Notes: generated by a model from the sequence alone, not told the origin. 59,057 bases of DNA from Aquibium sp. A9E412 (GCF_030398335.1 NZ_JAOAOP010000019.1:1-59057); one strand, 5' to 3'; shown: positions 1 to 9,390, counted from the first letter of the stretch. Program-made: numbers and translations.

Positions 1-1
1 G

Positions 2-364
2 GTGGGGCCGGGGCAGGCGTCGGCGGGTTCGGTCGACCGGCCGACGCGGGCGAAGCTGGCCCGCGGCCGCGTGCCGCTCGAGGCGCGCGTCGACCTGCAC
101 GGCATGACGCAGGCCGAGGCGCACGGGCTGCTCCTGTCGTTCCTGCGCCGCGCCCATGCCGGCGGGCTGCGCCACGTGCTGGTCATCACCGGCAAGGGCT
201 CGGCGCCCGGCGACAGCGGCGTGCTCCGCCGGGCCGTGCCGCAGTGGCTCGCCACGACGCCCTTCCGGCCGCTCGTCTCCGGCGTGTCGGAGGCCGGCCG
301 CCGGCATGGCGGCGGCGGCGCGCTCTACGTCCGGCTGCGCCGGACCGGGAGCGAGCGGCCGTGA
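2..364 (+). CDS. Smr-domain protein, 5' end cut by window edge
   Basis: The reading frame is open to the left edge, so the N-terminal part lies outside the window; the 120 visible residues are the C-terminal Smr domain. The family hallmarks are present: a DLHG motif (in RVDLHGMTQAEA), the VITGKGS segment, and the terminal GALYVRLRR strand. Smr domains are small nucleases or nucleic-acid-binding modules related to the C-terminus of MutS2; the stand-alone bacterial proteins have no settled substrate. The stop codon overlaps the GTG start of the following XRE gene by 4 bases, so the two are probably translationally coupled. An smr-xre pair next to hslUV is, from memory, a recurrent arrangement in Hyphomicrobiales. 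Confidence 0.85.
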   Translation: MGPGQASAGSVDRPTRAKLARGRVPLEARVDLHGMTQAEAHGLLLSFLRRAHAGGLRHVLVITGKGSAPGDSGVLRRAVPQWLATTPFRPLVSGVSEAGRRHGGGGALYVRLRRTGSERP

Positions 365-750
365 CCCCGTTCGGCGAGCGTGTGCGCCAGTTGCGGCGCG
401 AGCGCGGCATCTCGCAGCAGGCGATGGCCGAGGCGCTCGGCGTCAGCGCCGGCTACCTGTCGGCCCTCGAGCACGGCCGGCGCAGCCCGCCGAACTGGGC
501 GATGGTGCAGAAGGTGATCGGCTTCTTCAACGTCATCTGGGACGAGGCGGAGGAGCTGGAGCGGCTGGCGCGCGTTTCGCATCCCCGCGTCGCCGTCGAC
601 ACCGCCGGTCTGTCGCCGCGCGCCACCGCGCTCGCCAACCGGCTGGCCGAGACCGTCGGCGAGCTCGACGAGACGGCGCTGGAGCGGCTGACCGAGCAGC
701 TCGAGACGGCGCTGCGCGGCAGCCGCCGGCGGGCCCGGCGCCGTTCATGA
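361..750 (+). CDS. XRE-family HTH transcriptional regulator
   Basis: A small DNA-binding protein (129 aa from the GTG at 361). Residues about 6-60 form a Cro/C1-type helix-turn-helix: VRQLRRERGISQQAMAEALG followed by a recognition helix around GYLSALEHGRRSPP. The C-terminal half (about 65-129) is helical and ends in a very basic tail (RRRARRRS). The GTG start is chosen because it gives a GTGA overlap with the stop of the upstream Smr gene and places the HTH at the N-terminus; a start further upstream would only add residues read out of the Smr gene. It converges with the DUF1402 gene, the two ends overlapping by 6 bases. The target genes are unknown. Confidence 0.8.
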   Translation: MTPFGERVRQLRRERGISQQAMAEALGVSAGYLSALEHGRRSPPNWAMVQKVIGFFNVIWDEAEELERLARVSHPRVAVDTAGLSPRATALANRLAETVGELDETALERLTEQLETALRGSRRRARRRS

Positions 751-1710
751 CGGGGCGAGCAGCGCCTCCAGCTCCTCGAGCTTGTCGTTGACCAGCCAGC
801 CGTAATAGTTCTCCTGCGGCAGCCGCGGCCGGCGGCCGGTCCGCCGGCGCTCGGCGTTCTCGGCGGCCAGCGTGCGGGCGCGCGCCTCCGGATTGCCGAG
901 ATTGTAGAGCGTGGCGGTGATGCCCGGATTGCCGGAGATGTCGTAGCCGGCGATCTCCTCATAGGCCTCGATCGCGGCCTTCAGCGTCGCCGCGACATAG
1001 GCGAGCGTCATGTCGGGGTCCATGATCGTGCGGTAGACGTCCTGCGGCTGCCGGTGGTCGAGCTTCGGCAGCTTCGAGGTCTCCGCCACGCGGTCGGTCA
1101 TCTGCAGCGCGGTCAGCGGGTTGAGCTGGCCGATGCCGAAGGTCTGGCCGGCATAGAAGGGCTGGAAGAAGACGGCCGAGAAGCGGTCGTCGGGAAACGC
1201 GCTTCCCTCGACGGTCCTGCCGCGGAAGCTCGTCTCCCACACCGCCTCGCGACAGCTCCACAGCGCGTAGCTGTCGTCCATGTCGCAGCCGGCGAACTGC
1301 GGCCGCGCGATGAAGTCGTCGATGTCCTCGCCGCCATGGGCGAAGGCGAAGCGGCTGTTCAGGTAGGACACCGCCTTGACGTAGTAGGTCTGCAGCCGGT
1401 CGTAGGCGTCGACGTTGTAGCTGTGCTCGCCGACCAGCGCGCCGACGATGTGGATCGGCGCGATGTCGTAGTCGGCCGCCACCGCGCGGATCTTGCCGAT
1501 CAGCGCCGGGTCGTTTTTCAAAAGGTCGTGGATCTTGCGGTATTTCGCCTCGTAGGTCGTCTTCAGCGCCTGCGTGCGCCGTGCCGAGGCACCGGGCACC
1601 GGCGGCTGCTCCGCATTGCGGTTGCCCGGCGGCACAGGGGTCGCCGCCACGGCCGGCGCGGCGGCCAGCCATGCAAGGCACAGGGCGATGAGGAGCGGTC
1701 GGATCGGCAT
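745..1710 (-). CDS. DUF1402 family exported protein
   Basis: A 321-residue protein with a clear signal peptide: MPIRPLLIALCLAWLAAAPAVAA, with cleavage expected after the AVAA run. The body matches the DUF1402 family, with HIVGALVGEHSYNVDAYDRLQ and FGIGQLNPLTALQMTDRV. The E-H/S and GIGQLNPL segments resemble lysozyme-like (lytic transglycosylase) folds, but a catalytic role is only an inference. It probably acts in the periplasm or cell envelope. The ATG at 1710 is chosen over one 12 codons upstream because it starts the signal peptide directly. A possible promoter (TCGACT-N17-TAGTTT) lies 40 bases upstream. The 3' end overlaps the convergent XRE gene by 6 bases. Confidence 0.75.
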   Translation of the reverse strand: MPIRPLLIALCLAWLAAAPAVAATPVPPGNRNAEQPPVPGASARRTQALKTTYEAKYRKIHDLLKNDPALIGKIRAVAADYDIAPIHIVGALVGEHSYNVDAYDRLQTYYVKAVSYLNSRFAFAHGGEDIDDFIARPQFAGCDMDDSYALWSCREAVWETSFRGRTVEGSAFPDDRFSAVFFQPFYAGQTFGIGQLNPLTALQMTDRVAETSKLPKLDHRQPQDVYRTIMDPDMTLAYVAATLKAAIEAYEEIAGYDISGNPGITATLYNLGNPEARARTLAAENAERRRTGRRPRLPQENYYGWLVNDKLEELEALLAPS

Positions 1711-1744
1711 CGGCAGGTCGGTTCGCAAGCGCGTCGGGCGCAGC

Positions 1745-1773
1745 AAACTAGGCGCTGCGCGCCGCCGAGTCGA
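1745..1773 (-). promoter_or_regulatory. Possible sigma-70 promoter of the DUF1402 gene
   Basis: On the minus strand, TCGACT and TAGTTT are separated by 17 bases. The -35 matches the TTGACA consensus at four of six positions. The -10 hexamer TAGTTT is identical to the one in front of mbfA in this window. It ends 34 bases before the proposed start codon. Confidence 0.4.
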
Positions 1774-1835
1774 GGCGCCGGCGCATGCCGGCGGCCGGCC
1801 GTGCCCTTTCGGCCACAGCCGGCGGCGAGCCCGCG

Positions 1836-3146
1836 CTACAGGATGAAGCGCGACAGGTCGGTGTTCTTGGCCAGGTCGCCGACATTGGCGTCGACATAGT
1901 CGGCGTCGATCACCACGGTCGTGTCGGGGCGGTCGGGGGCCTCGAAGGAGATCTCGTCGAGCACCCGCTCCATCACCGTCTGCAGCCGCCGCGCGCCGAT
2001 GTTCTCGACGCTCGCGTTGAGGTCGACGGCGATGCCGGCCAGCCGGTCGATGGCGTCGTCGGTGAACTCCAGGCTCACCCCTTCGGTCGCCATCAGCGCC
2101 ACATACTGCTTGATGAGGCTCGCCTCGGTCTCCGTCAGGATGCGACGGAAGTCCTTCTTCTCCAGCGCCCTGAGCTCGACGCGGATCGGCAGCCGGCCCT
2201 GCAGCTCGGGCAGCAGGTCGGACGGCTTGGAGACGTGGAAGGCGCCCGAGGCGATGAACAGCACGTGGTCGGTCTTCACCGGGCCGTACTTGGTCGCCAC
2301 CGTCGTGCCCTCGACCAGCGGCAGCAGGTCGCGCTGCACGCCCTCGCGCGAGACGCCGGCGCCGAGCCCGCCCTCGCGGGTGGCGATCTTGTCGATCTCG
2401 TCGAGGAAGACGATGCCGTCGTTCTGCGCCGTCGCCAGCGCCCGCTGGATCACCTGGTCCTGGTCGAGCAGCTTGTCGGACTCGTCGTCGATCAGGTGCT
2501 TGTAGGACTCCTTGACCGTGGTCTTGACGGTTTTCTTCTGGCCGCCGCCCATCGCCTTCGACAACAGCTCGTTGATGTTGAGCACGCCAATGTTGGCGCC
2601 GGGCATGCCGGGAATGTCGAGCCCCGGCATGCCGGGATTGCTGTCCGACACCTCGACCTCGATCTCCTTGTCGTCGAGCTCGCCGTTGCGCAGCTTCTTG
2701 CGGAAGCTGTCGCGCGTCGCCGGGCTGGCCTGCTTGCCGACCAGCGCGTCGACCACCCGCTCCTCGGCGTTGAGATGGGCCCTGGCGCGCACGCCCTCGC
2801 GCATCTTCTCGCGCGTCAGGCCGATCGACACCTCGACCAGGTCGCGGATGATCTGCTCGACGTCGCGGCCGACATAGCCGACCTCGGTGAACTTGGTCGC
2901 CTCGACCTTGATGAACGGCGCGCCGGCCAGCCGCGCCAGGCGGCGCGAGATCTCCGTCTTGCCGACGCCGGTCGGGCCGATCATCAGGATGTTCTTGGGC
3001 ATCACCTCCTCGCGCAGCCCGGCCTCGAGCTGCTGGCGCCGCCAGCGGTTGCGCAGCGCGATCGCCACCGCCCGCTTGGCGTCCTTCTGGCCGATGATGT
3101 AGCGGTCGAGCTCGGAGACGATCTCGCGCGGGGAAAACGTGGTCAT
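1836..3146 (-). CDS. hslU: ATP-dependent protease ATPase subunit HslU
   Basis: The AAA+ unfoldase of the HslVU (ClpYQ) protease, which unfolds substrates and feeds them into the HslV peptidase in the cytoplasm. The 436-residue length is normal for the family. Visible motifs are Walker A GPTGVGKT at residues 57-64, the GYVG pore loop at 90-93, Walker [11 protein letters not shown], and the C-terminal tail ending DLSRFIL, which docks into HslV. The I-domain (about 110-245) carries a long acidic, Gly/Pro/Met-rich insert around [12 protein letters not shown]. It lies 78 bases downstream of hslV on the same strand and is surely co-transcribed with it. Confidence 0.97.
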   Translation of the reverse strand: MTTFSPREIVSELDRYIIGQKDAKRAVAIALRNRWRRQQLEAGLREEVMPKNILMIGPTGVGKTEISRRLARLAGAPFIKVEATKFTEVGYVGRDVEQIIRDLVEVSIGLTREKMREGVRARAHLNAEERVVDALVGKQASPATRDSFRKKLRNGELDDKEIEVEVSDSNPGMPGLDIPGMPGANIGVLNINELLSKAMGGGQKKTVKTTVKESYKHLIDDESDKLLDQDQVIQRALATAQNDGIVFLDEIDKIATREGGLGAGVSREGVQRDLLPLVEGTTVATKYGPVKTDHVLFIASGAFHVSKPSDLLPELQGRLPIRVELRALEKKDFRRILTETEASLIKQYVALMATEGVSLEFTDDAIDRLAGIAVDLNASVENIGARRLQTVMERVLDEISFEAPDRPDTTVVIDADYVDANVGDLAKNTDLSRFIL

Positions 3147-3224
3147 GGCTGCGTCTCGTGGTTCGTGTCGTGGTGCATGATGTCGGGCGGCGCGCCGCGG
3201 CCGGGCCGCCGGCGCAGGCCGGGC

Positions 3225-3773
3225 CTACGCGGCATCGAGGGTTTCCACCACGATCGAATCGTTGGTGTAGATGCAGATGCTGGCGGCGATCTGCATCGCC
3301 TTGCGGGCGATCGCCTCGGCGTCGAGATCGCTGTCGAGCAGCGCCCGCGCGGCGGCCAGGGCGTAGTTGCCGCCCGAGCCGATGGCCATCACGCCTTCCT
3401 CCGGCTCCAGCACGTCGCCGTTGCCGGTCAGCGCCAGGGTGATCGACTTGTCGGCGACCAGCATCATCGCCTCCAGCCGGCGCAGGTAGCGGTCGGTGCG
3501 CCAGTCCTTGGCGAGCTCCACGCAGGCGCGCATCAGCTGGTCGGGATACTGCTCGAGCTTGCCGTCGAGCCGCTCGAGCAGGGTGAAGGCGTCGGCGGTG
3601 GCGCCGGCGAAGCCGGCGATCACGTTGCCCTTGCCGATGCGGCGCACCTTGCGCGCGTTGCCCTTCATGATGGTCTGGCCCATGCTCACCTGGCCGTCGC
3701 CGGCGATCACCGCCTTGCCGCCCTTGCGCACGGTGACGATCGTGGTGGCATGCATCGAGGTCTGACTGTCCAT
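3225..3773 (-). CDS. hslV: ATP-dependent protease peptidase subunit HslV
   Basis: The proteasome-like threonine peptidase (182 aa) that partners HslU. The catalytic N-terminal threonine follows the residues MDSQTSMHA, giving a mature [18 protein letters not shown] start. This is the typical alphaproteobacterial arrangement, where a short propeptide precedes the Thr. GNARKVRRI and the [15 protein letters not shown] segment are further family signatures. The ATG at 3773 is used; an internal ATG seven codons later (MHATTIV) is an alternative, and both leave the same catalytic Thr after processing. It is divergent from hisB across 177 bases. hslVU is heat-induced in many bacteria, but the promoter seen here looks sigma-70-like rather than RpoH-like. 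Confidence 0.96.
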   Translation of the reverse strand: MDSQTSMHATTIVTVRKGGKAVIAGDGQVSMGQTIMKGNARKVRRIGKGNVIAGFAGATADAFTLLERLDGKLEQYPDQLMRACVELAKDWRTDRYLRRLEAMMLVADKSITLALTGNGDVLEPEEGVMAIGSGGNYALAAARALLDSDLDAEAIARKAMQIAASICIYTNDSIVVETLDAA

Positions 3774-3823
3774 GGGATACTCCGTCGCGCCGACCGGCCG
3801 GCTGCCGCGCCGGTCGAGGGCCT

Positions 3824-3852
3824 TATGTATGTGGCATGGCCGTGATTGCAAA
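3824..3852 (-). promoter_or_regulatory. Putative promoter of hslVU
   Basis: On the minus strand TTTGCA and TACATA are 17 bases apart, in an AT-richer island of the hslV-hisB gap. The -10 ends about 50 bases before the hslV start. The fit is moderate and no RpoH-type CTTG-N17 signature is visible here. Confidence 0.45.
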
Positions 3853-3890
3853 CCGCGCCGGCGCGGCCGCCGCGCGCCCGGCGATGGCTC

Positions 3891-3919
3891 TGGCCATGGC
3901 GGGCGGCCGCTGCTAGAAG
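3891..3919 (+). promoter_or_regulatory. Possible promoter of the histidine operon
   Basis: TGGCCA and TAGAAG are separated by 17 bases and end about 30 bases before the hisB ATG. The -35 matches TTGACA at four of six positions. No leader peptide rich in histidine codons, attenuator hairpin or T-box is visible between here and hisB, so no transcription-attenuation signal can be claimed. Confidence 0.35.
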
Positions 3920-3950
3920 GCACACCTCCTCGCAACGGAGCGCACGCTTC

Positions 3951-4562
3951 ATGGCATCCGGCAGCACGGCGCGCACGGCCAGCATCACGCGCGGCACCAA
4001 CGAGACCGCGATCGCGGTGACCGTCGATCTCGACGGCACCGGCCGCTTCGACATCGCCACCGGCGTCGGCTTCTTCGACCACATGCTCGAGCAGCTCTCG
4101 CGCCATGCGCTGATCGACGTGACCTTGAAGGCGGAGGGCGACCTGCACATCGACGACCACCACACGGTGGAGGATTGCGGCATCGCGCTCGGCCAGGCGA
4201 TCGCCCGCGCGCTCGGCGAGCGGCGCGGCATCGTGCGCTACGCCTCGCTCGACCTGGCGATGGACGAGGCGCTGACGCGCGCGGCGATCGACGTGTCGGG
4301 CCGTCCCTTCCTGGTGTGGAACGTCGCGTTCCCGGCCGCCAAGATCGGCAGCTTCGACACGGAGCTGGTGCGCGAGTTCTTCCAGGCACTGGCCCAGAAC
4401 GCCGGCCTCACGCTGCATGTGAGCAATCTCTACGGCGCCAACGCGCACCACATCGCCGAGACCTGCTTCAAGGCGGTGGCGCGCGTGCTGCGCGCGGCCA
4501 TCGCGCCGGACGACCGCCAGCCCGGCGCGATCCCCTCGACCAAGGGCACGCTCGGCGGCTAG
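3951..4562 (+). CDS. hisB: Imidazoleglycerol-phosphate dehydratase
   Basis: Catalyses the dehydration of imidazole-glycerol phosphate to imidazole-acetol phosphate in histidine synthesis. The 203-residue protein is the stand-alone dehydratase form, without the phosphatase domain fused to HisB in enterobacteria. The two metal-binding repeats are intact: [12 protein letters not shown] at 70-81 and [13 protein letters not shown] from 166. The ATG at 3951 is preceded by GGAG and gives the usual N-terminus ([12 protein letters not shown]). It is the first gene of the his operon here. A hairpin and a full copy of the dispersed repeat separate it from the next gene. Confidence 0.97.
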   Translation: MASGSTARTASITRGTNETAIAVTVDLDGTGRFDIATGVGFFDHMLEQLSRHALIDVTLKAEGDLHIDDHHTVEDCGIALGQAIARALGERRGIVRYASLDLAMDEALTRAAIDVSGRPFLVWNVAFPAAKIGSFDTELVREFFQALAQNAGLTLHVSNLYGANAHHIAETCFKAVARVLRAAIAPDDRQPGAIPSTKGTLGG

Positions 4563-4626
4563 GACATCATGCGAGAGAGCGGGGCCGGGTTTTTCGCAGA
4601 TAGCGATGCGACCACAAACAGACAGC

Positions 4627-4660
4627 GCACACGTTCCGATTCCGTCAGAACGCATTGTGC
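4627..4660 (+). repeat. Hairpin module directly before repeat copy A
   Basis: An interrupted stem: outer arms GCAC/GTGC and inner arms GTTC/GAAC around the loop CGATTCCGTCA. The loop core CGATTCCGT is shared with the loop of the dispersed repeat's 3' hairpin (for example copy C), and this module ends two bases before copy A starts. It is read as a second, variant hairpin unit of the same family, making the hisB-DUF2628 gap a composite element. The preceding bases 4563-4626 hold nothing else I recognise. Confidence 0.5.
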
Positions 4661-4662
4661 TC

Positions 4663-4765
4663 GAGAGCGTTTGCAGGCGAAGTGGAAACCGGTTCGCCGT
4701 TGGCGAACGCATTGAAACGACAACTCGGAGCCGGTCTGCGTTTCCCTGAAGGGCAGATCGGCTCC
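4663..4765 (+). repeat. Dispersed intergenic repeat, copy A
   Basis: A full copy of the roughly 100-bp family seen eight times in this window. It begins GAGAGCGTTTGCAGGCGA, continues through the core GTGGAAACCGGTTCGCC, and ends in a 13-14 bp hairpin with arms GGAGCCGGTCTGC and GCAGATCGGCTCC, including one G-U pair. It lies 100 bases after hisB and 119 bases before the DUF2628 gene, inside the his operon, in the same direction as transcription. Confidence 0.85.
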
Positions 4766-4884
4766 GGAGCGTGATCGCGGGCGGTCGTTGCCGCGGCCGG
4801 TCGCGGGTGCACCACACAGGCAGAGGCCGGCCGCCGCACGGGCGGGACGGCCGCTGCGCAACGATCGACAGGACGAAGAGATCC

Positions 4885-5388
4885 ATGGCCAGCTACGTCG
4901 TCATGGTCCCGCCCGACGGGGCGGCCGCCGCACCAGAGGAGCGCGCCCAAGCGGTGCGCGACGGCTTCGCCGTCTTCGCCTTCCTGGCGCCGTTGCTGTG
5001 GTTCCTGTGGCATCGCATGTGGATCGAGGCGCTGGCCACGCTGGTGGTCGCCGTCGGTCTCGGCCTGCTGTCGCGCGTCGACGCCGTGTCGGCCGCGCTG
5101 CCGGTGATCTCGCTCGCCGTCTCGGCGCTGTTCGGGCTCGAGGCGCAGACGCTGCGCATCGCCGCCCTGCGGCGCCGCGGCTGGCGGAGCTGGGGTGTCG
5201 TCGAGGCCGGCTCGCGCGACGAGGCGGAGGCGCGCTACGTGGCGGAAGCGGTCGCCGCGCAGGAGGCGCGCGCCGCATCGCCCGCGCCGGCGCGGCCGGC
5301 CGTCGCCAATCCGCCGGCCGGCGTGCCCGGCCGGCCGCCGCGCACCGGCCCCGCCTTCGGCCTGCTCGACTACCCCTGGAAGCGCTGA
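4885..5388 (+). CDS. DUF2628 domain-containing membrane protein
   Basis: A 167-residue protein whose hydrophobic core (about 28-90; [22 protein letters not shown] and following) forms three likely membrane segments, as in DUF2628 proteins. The [10 protein letters not shown] stretch is the family's most typical part. The C-terminal tail (about 110-167) is soluble, first acidic and Ala-rich and then Pro/Ala-rich, ending in [10 protein letters not shown]. No catalytic motif is seen and the function is unknown. The gene sits between hisB and hisH; its stop is one base from the hisH ATG, so it is transcribed with the histidine genes. A gene of this family between hisB and hisH is, from memory, conserved in Hyphomicrobiales. 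Confidence 0.8.
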   Translation: MASYVVMVPPDGAAAAPEERAQAVRDGFAVFAFLAPLLWFLWHRMWIEALATLVVAVGLGLLSRVDAVSAALPVISLAVSALFGLEAQTLRIAALRRRGWRSWGVVEAGSRDEAEARYVAEAVAAQEARAASPAPARPAVANPPAGVPGRPPRTGPAFGLLDYPWKR

Positions 5389-5389
5389 C

Positions 5390-6040
5390 ATGCGCGTCGC
5401 CATCATCGACTACGGCTCGGGCAACCTGCGCTCGGCGCTCAAGGCTTTCGAGCGCGCCGCGCGCGAGGCCGGGCTCGCCGCCGAGATCGAGCTGACGGCC
5501 GAGGCCGAGCGCGTGCGCACCGCCGACCGGGTGGTGCTGCCGGGCGTCGGGGCGTTCGCCGACTGCCGCGCCGGTCTCGACGCCGTGCCCGGCATGGTCG
5601 AGGCGCTCGACGAGGCGGTGCGCGGCCGCGGCCGGCCTTTCCTCGGCATCTGCGTCGGCATGCAGCTCCTGGCGACGCGCGGTCTGGAAAAGACGGTCAC
5701 CCCCGGTCTCGGCTGGATCGCCGGCGACGTGCGGCTGATCGAGCCGGCCGACGCCAGCCTGAAGATCCCGCAGATCGGCTGGAACACGCTCGACCCGCGC
5801 CGGCCGCATCCGCTGTTCGACGGCATCGCCACCGGGCCGGACGGCCTGCACGCCTATTTCGTCCATTCCTACTGGCTCGATGCGCGCGAGCCCGGCGACG
5901 TGGTCGCGGTCACCGACTATGGCGGTCCGCTGACGGCGGTGGTGGCGCGCGACAACGTGGCCGGCACCCAGTTCCACCCCGAGAAGAGCCAGACGCTCGG
6001 CCTGGCGCTGATCGGCAACTTCCTGCGCTGGGCACCCTAG
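5390..6040 (+). CDS. hisH: Imidazole glycerol phosphate synthase glutaminase subunit
   Basis: The glutamine amidotransferase subunit of the HisHF complex; it hydrolyses glutamine and channels ammonia to HisF. The class I triad is complete: nucleophile Cys88 in GICVGMQL, and His196/Glu198 in FHPEKS. The oxyanion-region motif LPGVGAF is at 50-56. The 216-residue length is typical. The ATG follows the DUF2628 stop by one base. It is separated from its partner hisF by DUF1330, hisA and the inserted DUF3800 gene. Confidence 0.97.
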   Translation: MRVAIIDYGSGNLRSALKAFERAAREAGLAAEIELTAEAERVRTADRVVLPGVGAFADCRAGLDAVPGMVEALDEAVRGRGRPFLGICVGMQLLATRGLEKTVTPGLGWIAGDVRLIEPADASLKIPQIGWNTLDPRRPHPLFDGIATGPDGLHAYFVHSYWLDAREPGDVVAVTDYGGPLTAVVARDNVAGTQFHPEKSQTLGLALIGNFLRWAP

Positions 6041-6155
6041 AGAGGCATGCGGCCGATCGCCGACGGCAGCCCGGCCTGCCTCAGGGCGTGTGCCGCATGA
6101 CCGCGCCGCCTGGCCTCGGCGCCCGGCGGCATCGAACGTAAGCGGAGACATGACA

Positions 6156-6446
6156 ATGACGAAAAAGGGCTACTGGATGGCGATGGTCGACATCGACGAC
6201 GCGGAGACCTATCGCCGCTACGTCGAGGCCAACGCGGCGGCGTTCGAGAAGTACGGCGCCCGCTTCCTGGTGCGCGGCGGCCGGCACGACGACCCGGAGG
6301 GCCCGAGCGGCGACCGCCATGTCGTCATCGAGTTCGAATCCTACGAAACCGCGCTCGCCTGCTACCGCTCGCCGGAGTATCAGGCGGCGGCGCGGATCCG
6401 GGCGCCGGCCGCGCGGGTCCGCTTTGCCATCGTCGAGGGTGTCTGA
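6156..6446 (+). CDS. DUF1330 domain-containing protein
   Basis: A 96-residue ferredoxin-like (alpha+beta barrel dimer) protein of the DUF1330 family, with [13 protein letters not shown] at the start and [12 protein letters not shown] in the middle. The conserved [21 protein letters not shown] segment completes the fold. The reaction is unknown. Two in-frame ATGs lie at 6150 and 6156; the second is preferred because it leaves about 8 bases after the GGAG of AGCGGAGACA and gives the usual family N-terminus. It is the third gene between hisH and hisA and ends four bases before hisA, so it is part of the operon. Confidence 0.82.
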   Translation: MTKKGYWMAMVDIDDAETYRRYVEANAAAFEKYGARFLVRGGRHDDPEGPSGDRHVVIEFESYETALACYRSPEYQAAARIRAPAARVRFAIVEGV

Positions 6447-6450
6447 CCGC

Positions 6451-7188
6451 ATGATCCTGTTTCCCGCCATCGACCTGAAGGACGGCGCCTGCGTGCGCCT
6501 CGAGCTCGGCGACATGGAGCGCGCCACCGTCTACGGCACCGATCCGGCGGCCCAGGCGCGCGCCTTCGAGGAGGCCGGTTTCTCCTGGCTGCACGTCGTC
6601 GACCTGAACGGCGCCTTCGCCGGCCGCAGCGTCAATGCCGAGGCGGTCGAGGCCATCCTCGGCGCGACGAGCAACCCGGTGCAGCTCGGCGGCGGCATCC
6701 GCACCATGGCCGACATCGAGCGCTGGCTCGGCAAGGGCCTGGCGCGCGTCATCCTCGGCACCGTCGCCGTGCGCGACCCCGACCTGGTGCGCGCCGCCTG
6801 CAAGGCCTTTCCCGGCCGCATCGCGGTGGGCATCGACGCGCGCGGCGGCAAGGTGGCCGTCGAGGGCTGGGCCGAGGCATCGGAGCTGACGGCGCTGGAG
6901 CTCGCCCGGCGCTTCGAGGGCGCCGGCGTGGCGGCGATCGTCTACACCGACATCGACCGCGACGGCGTGCTGACCGGCATCAACTGGGAAGCGACGATCG
7001 CGCTCGCCGACGCGGTGTCGGTGCCGGTGATCGCCTCCGGCGGCCTCGCCTCGCTGGCCGACGTCGTGCGCATGACGATGCCCGACGCCGCGCGCCTGGA
7101 AGGCGCGATCTCCGGCCGCGCGCTCTATGACGGCCGCATCGACGTCGCCGAGGCGCTGCGCATCCTGCGCGAAAGGCCAACCGGATAA
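6451..7188 (+). CDS. hisA: Phosphoribosylformimino-5-aminoimidazole carboxamide ribotide isomerase
   Basis: Isomerises ProFAR to PRFAR, the step before HisHF. The 245-residue (beta/alpha)8 barrel has the general acid/base pair typical of HisA: Asp8 in PAIDLKDG and the Asp of YTDIDRDG. The two phosphate-binding loops are visible as LGGGIRT and ASGGLAS. The start is 4 bases after the DUF1330 stop. The operon is broken just downstream by the AT-rich DUF3800 region. Confidence 0.97.
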   Translation: MILFPAIDLKDGACVRLELGDMERATVYGTDPAAQARAFEEAGFSWLHVVDLNGAFAGRSVNAEAVEAILGATSNPVQLGGGIRTMADIERWLGKGLARVILGTVAVRDPDLVRAACKAFPGRIAVGIDARGGKVAVEGWAEASELTALELARRFEGAGVAAIVYTDIDRDGVLTGINWEATIALADAVSVPVIASGGLASLADVVRMTMPDAARLEGAISGRALYDGRIDVAEALRILRERPTG

Positions 7189-7203
7189 ATACCTTGCTGC
7201 CTC

Positions 7204-7230
7204 AGGCTATCTCCTTGAAAGAAATAGCTT
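7204..7230. other. Imperfect hairpin after hisA
   Basis: AGGCTATCTC and GAAATAGCTT form a 10-base stem with one G-U pair and one mismatch around a 7-base loop, 15 bases after the hisA stop. There is no strong T-run behind it, so terminator activity is only possible. It marks the left side of the AT-richer block that contains the DUF3800 gene. Confidence 0.35.
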
Positions 7231-7233
7231 ATC

Positions 7234-7262
7234 TTGACAGCAGGCCCTCTTCGTCCTAGATT
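7234..7262 (+). promoter_or_regulatory. Strong sigma-70-like promoter reading toward hisF
   Basis: TTGACA and TAGATT separated by exactly 17 bases; the -35 is a perfect consensus. It reads rightward, antisense to the DUF3800 gene and in the sense of hisF and hisE, which start about 970 bases downstream. It may restore hisFE transcription behind the insertion or make an antisense RNA to the DUF3800 mRNA. Confidence 0.55.
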
Positions 7263-7329
7263 AGGTGAAATGGATTGGGGTTTCCCGGTCGGCGTCGGGC
7301 CTTGGAGTATTCCGAGGCCTTTCGCTTTT

Positions 7330-8076
7330 CTATGGCACGAAGATGCCCGGCGCCGGCTTCGAGGCTCGTGGGTCGCGATACAGTTTCGGCGCGATGAGGG
7401 CGAGGGCGCGGTTGGGTTGGTTGCGTCGAAAGGCGCTGAGCCCGAGCGGACGTGCGGTCAGATCGGCGATCTGCATCCCCGTCGAGTTGTTTTTCTTGTC
7501 CACGAAGCGGATGTCGAAACCGGTGAACGGTACCGCCAGATCGTTCTGGCCGTCGACGACGCGACGAAATTCCAACTCCAGTTCGAAGTCTTCCCGTCTG
7601 CCCCGCTTCTCGAAAAGGAAGTGCGTGCGCTTGCCGCTCTGCCGCCTGCGCTTTAAGAAGCGGAACGCCTGTTGCAGACATATCCGCAGCGAGATGGCGT
7701 AGGGATTCACGGGGAAGAGGTCGAGCTTCAGGTCCGGCTTCAGGATCACGGTGCTGAAGATGGTGAACGGACTCGCCTGAAGGCAAGTGGCCAGATCGTC
7801 GAGGAAAGCTTTCCGGCGTCTCACATCCGTCAGGATACGGAAATCCTTCGACTGCTTTCGAATGTCATGTTCATGAAGAACAACCGCATCATGCCCGAAA
7901 TAGCAGAATTTCAGTCTCTGGAAACGTGGGACGATTCGGGAGCAGTAGATCTTCTTTCTGAACGCACAAAGCGACAAGGAAAAGACCGGATAGTCCGGAT
8001 CGACGGAAGTCAGCGAATGATCGCCGCTTTCGTCGGCATAGAAAATGAATTCGCTGTCGCTGGAACATGAGTCCAT
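7330..8076 (-). CDS. DUF3800 domain-containing protein, inserted in the his operon
   Basis: A 248-residue protein with the DUF3800 signature at its N-terminus ([10 protein letters not shown], with Asp15 and Glu16) and the matching C-terminal [12 protein letters not shown], whose Asp completes the presumed metal site. The family is RNase H-like and is often found in accessory or defence-linked loci, but no activity is established for this protein. It runs opposite to the his genes and sits exactly between hisA and hisF. Base composition differs sharply from the neighbours: for example, 25 of 60 bases are G or C in 7861-7920, against 39 of 60 in 8401-8460 inside hisF. Many AAA, TTC and TGT codons also set it apart. 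It is read as a horizontally acquired single-gene insertion. No transposase or clear flanking repeats are visible. Confidence 0.8.
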   Translation of the reverse strand: MDSCSSDSEFIFYADESGDHSLTSVDPDYPVFSLSLCAFRKKIYCSRIVPRFQRLKFCYFGHDAVVLHEHDIRKQSKDFRILTDVRRRKAFLDDLATCLQASPFTIFSTVILKPDLKLDLFPVNPYAISLRICLQQAFRFLKRRRQSGKRTHFLFEKRGRREDFELELEFRRVVDGQNDLAVPFTGFDIRFVDKKNNSTGMQIADLTARPLGLSAFRRNQPNRALALIAPKLYRDPRASKPAPGIFVP

Positions 8077-8233
8077 TGCGCAAGTCTATTGGACCGCTCA
8101 TCCCCATGCAAAGCCGAGTGAATCGCCGAGCCGGCAGCACGATCGTGCCCGTTTCGGCAGGCAGCCCTGCGTGGCACGCGGCCGTCGAAGGCACTGGCCG
8201 GCCCGTTGCCACGCCATGCGAGGACACCGCCCG

Positions 8234-9033
<800 letters not shown>

Positions 9034-9037
<4 letters not shown>

Positions 9038-9357
9038 GCGGCTTCGATCTCGCCGCCCTCGAGCGCATCGTCGCCGAGCGCGCCCGCTCCGGCGCTGCGG
9101 ACTCGTGGACGGCCCGGCTCTATGCCGCCGGCATGGACAAGGCCGCCAAGAAGCTCGGCGAGGAGGCCGTCGAGACGGTGATCGCAGCGGTCGGCGGCGA
9201 CCGCGACGCGCTCGTTTCGGAAAGCGCCGATCTTCTCTATCATTGGCTCGTGGTGCTGGCGCTGGCCGACGTTCCGCTCGAGGCCGTGCTCGACGAGCTC
9301 GAGCGGCGCACGGCCCGCTCCGGCATCGCCGAGAAGGCGGCCAGACCGCGGGACTGA
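9034..9357 (+). CDS. hisE: Phosphoribosyl-ATP pyrophosphatase
   Basis: Hydrolyses phosphoribosyl-ATP to phosphoribosyl-AMP in the second step of histidine synthesis. A 107-residue all-helical MazG-like protein; the metal-binding core is [14 protein letters not shown] followed by [11 protein letters not shown]. It starts within the hisF stop (ATGA overlap), so expression is coupled to hisF. The partner hisI is not in this window. Confidence 0.96.
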
Positions 9358-9390
9358 CAGGTGGCAGCAGAACCGGAGGTTGCACGCGCG

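Noticed and set aside
3951-4562. His-operon attenuator or T-box
   Set aside because: No run of histidine codons, no terminator/antiterminator pair and no T-box sequence in the gap before hisB.
7270-7656. Plus-strand open frame starting MDWGFPVGVGPWS behind the strong promoter at 7234
   Set aside because: It is the exact antisense of the DUF3800 C-terminal half, resembles no family, and has no properly spaced ribosome binding site. DUF3800 on the other strand has clear family motifs.
7189-8233. Insertion sequence or prophage remnant at the DUF3800 block
   Set aside because: No transposase or integrase, no terminal inverted repeats and no clear target duplication were found at its edges; only composition and orientation mark it as foreign.
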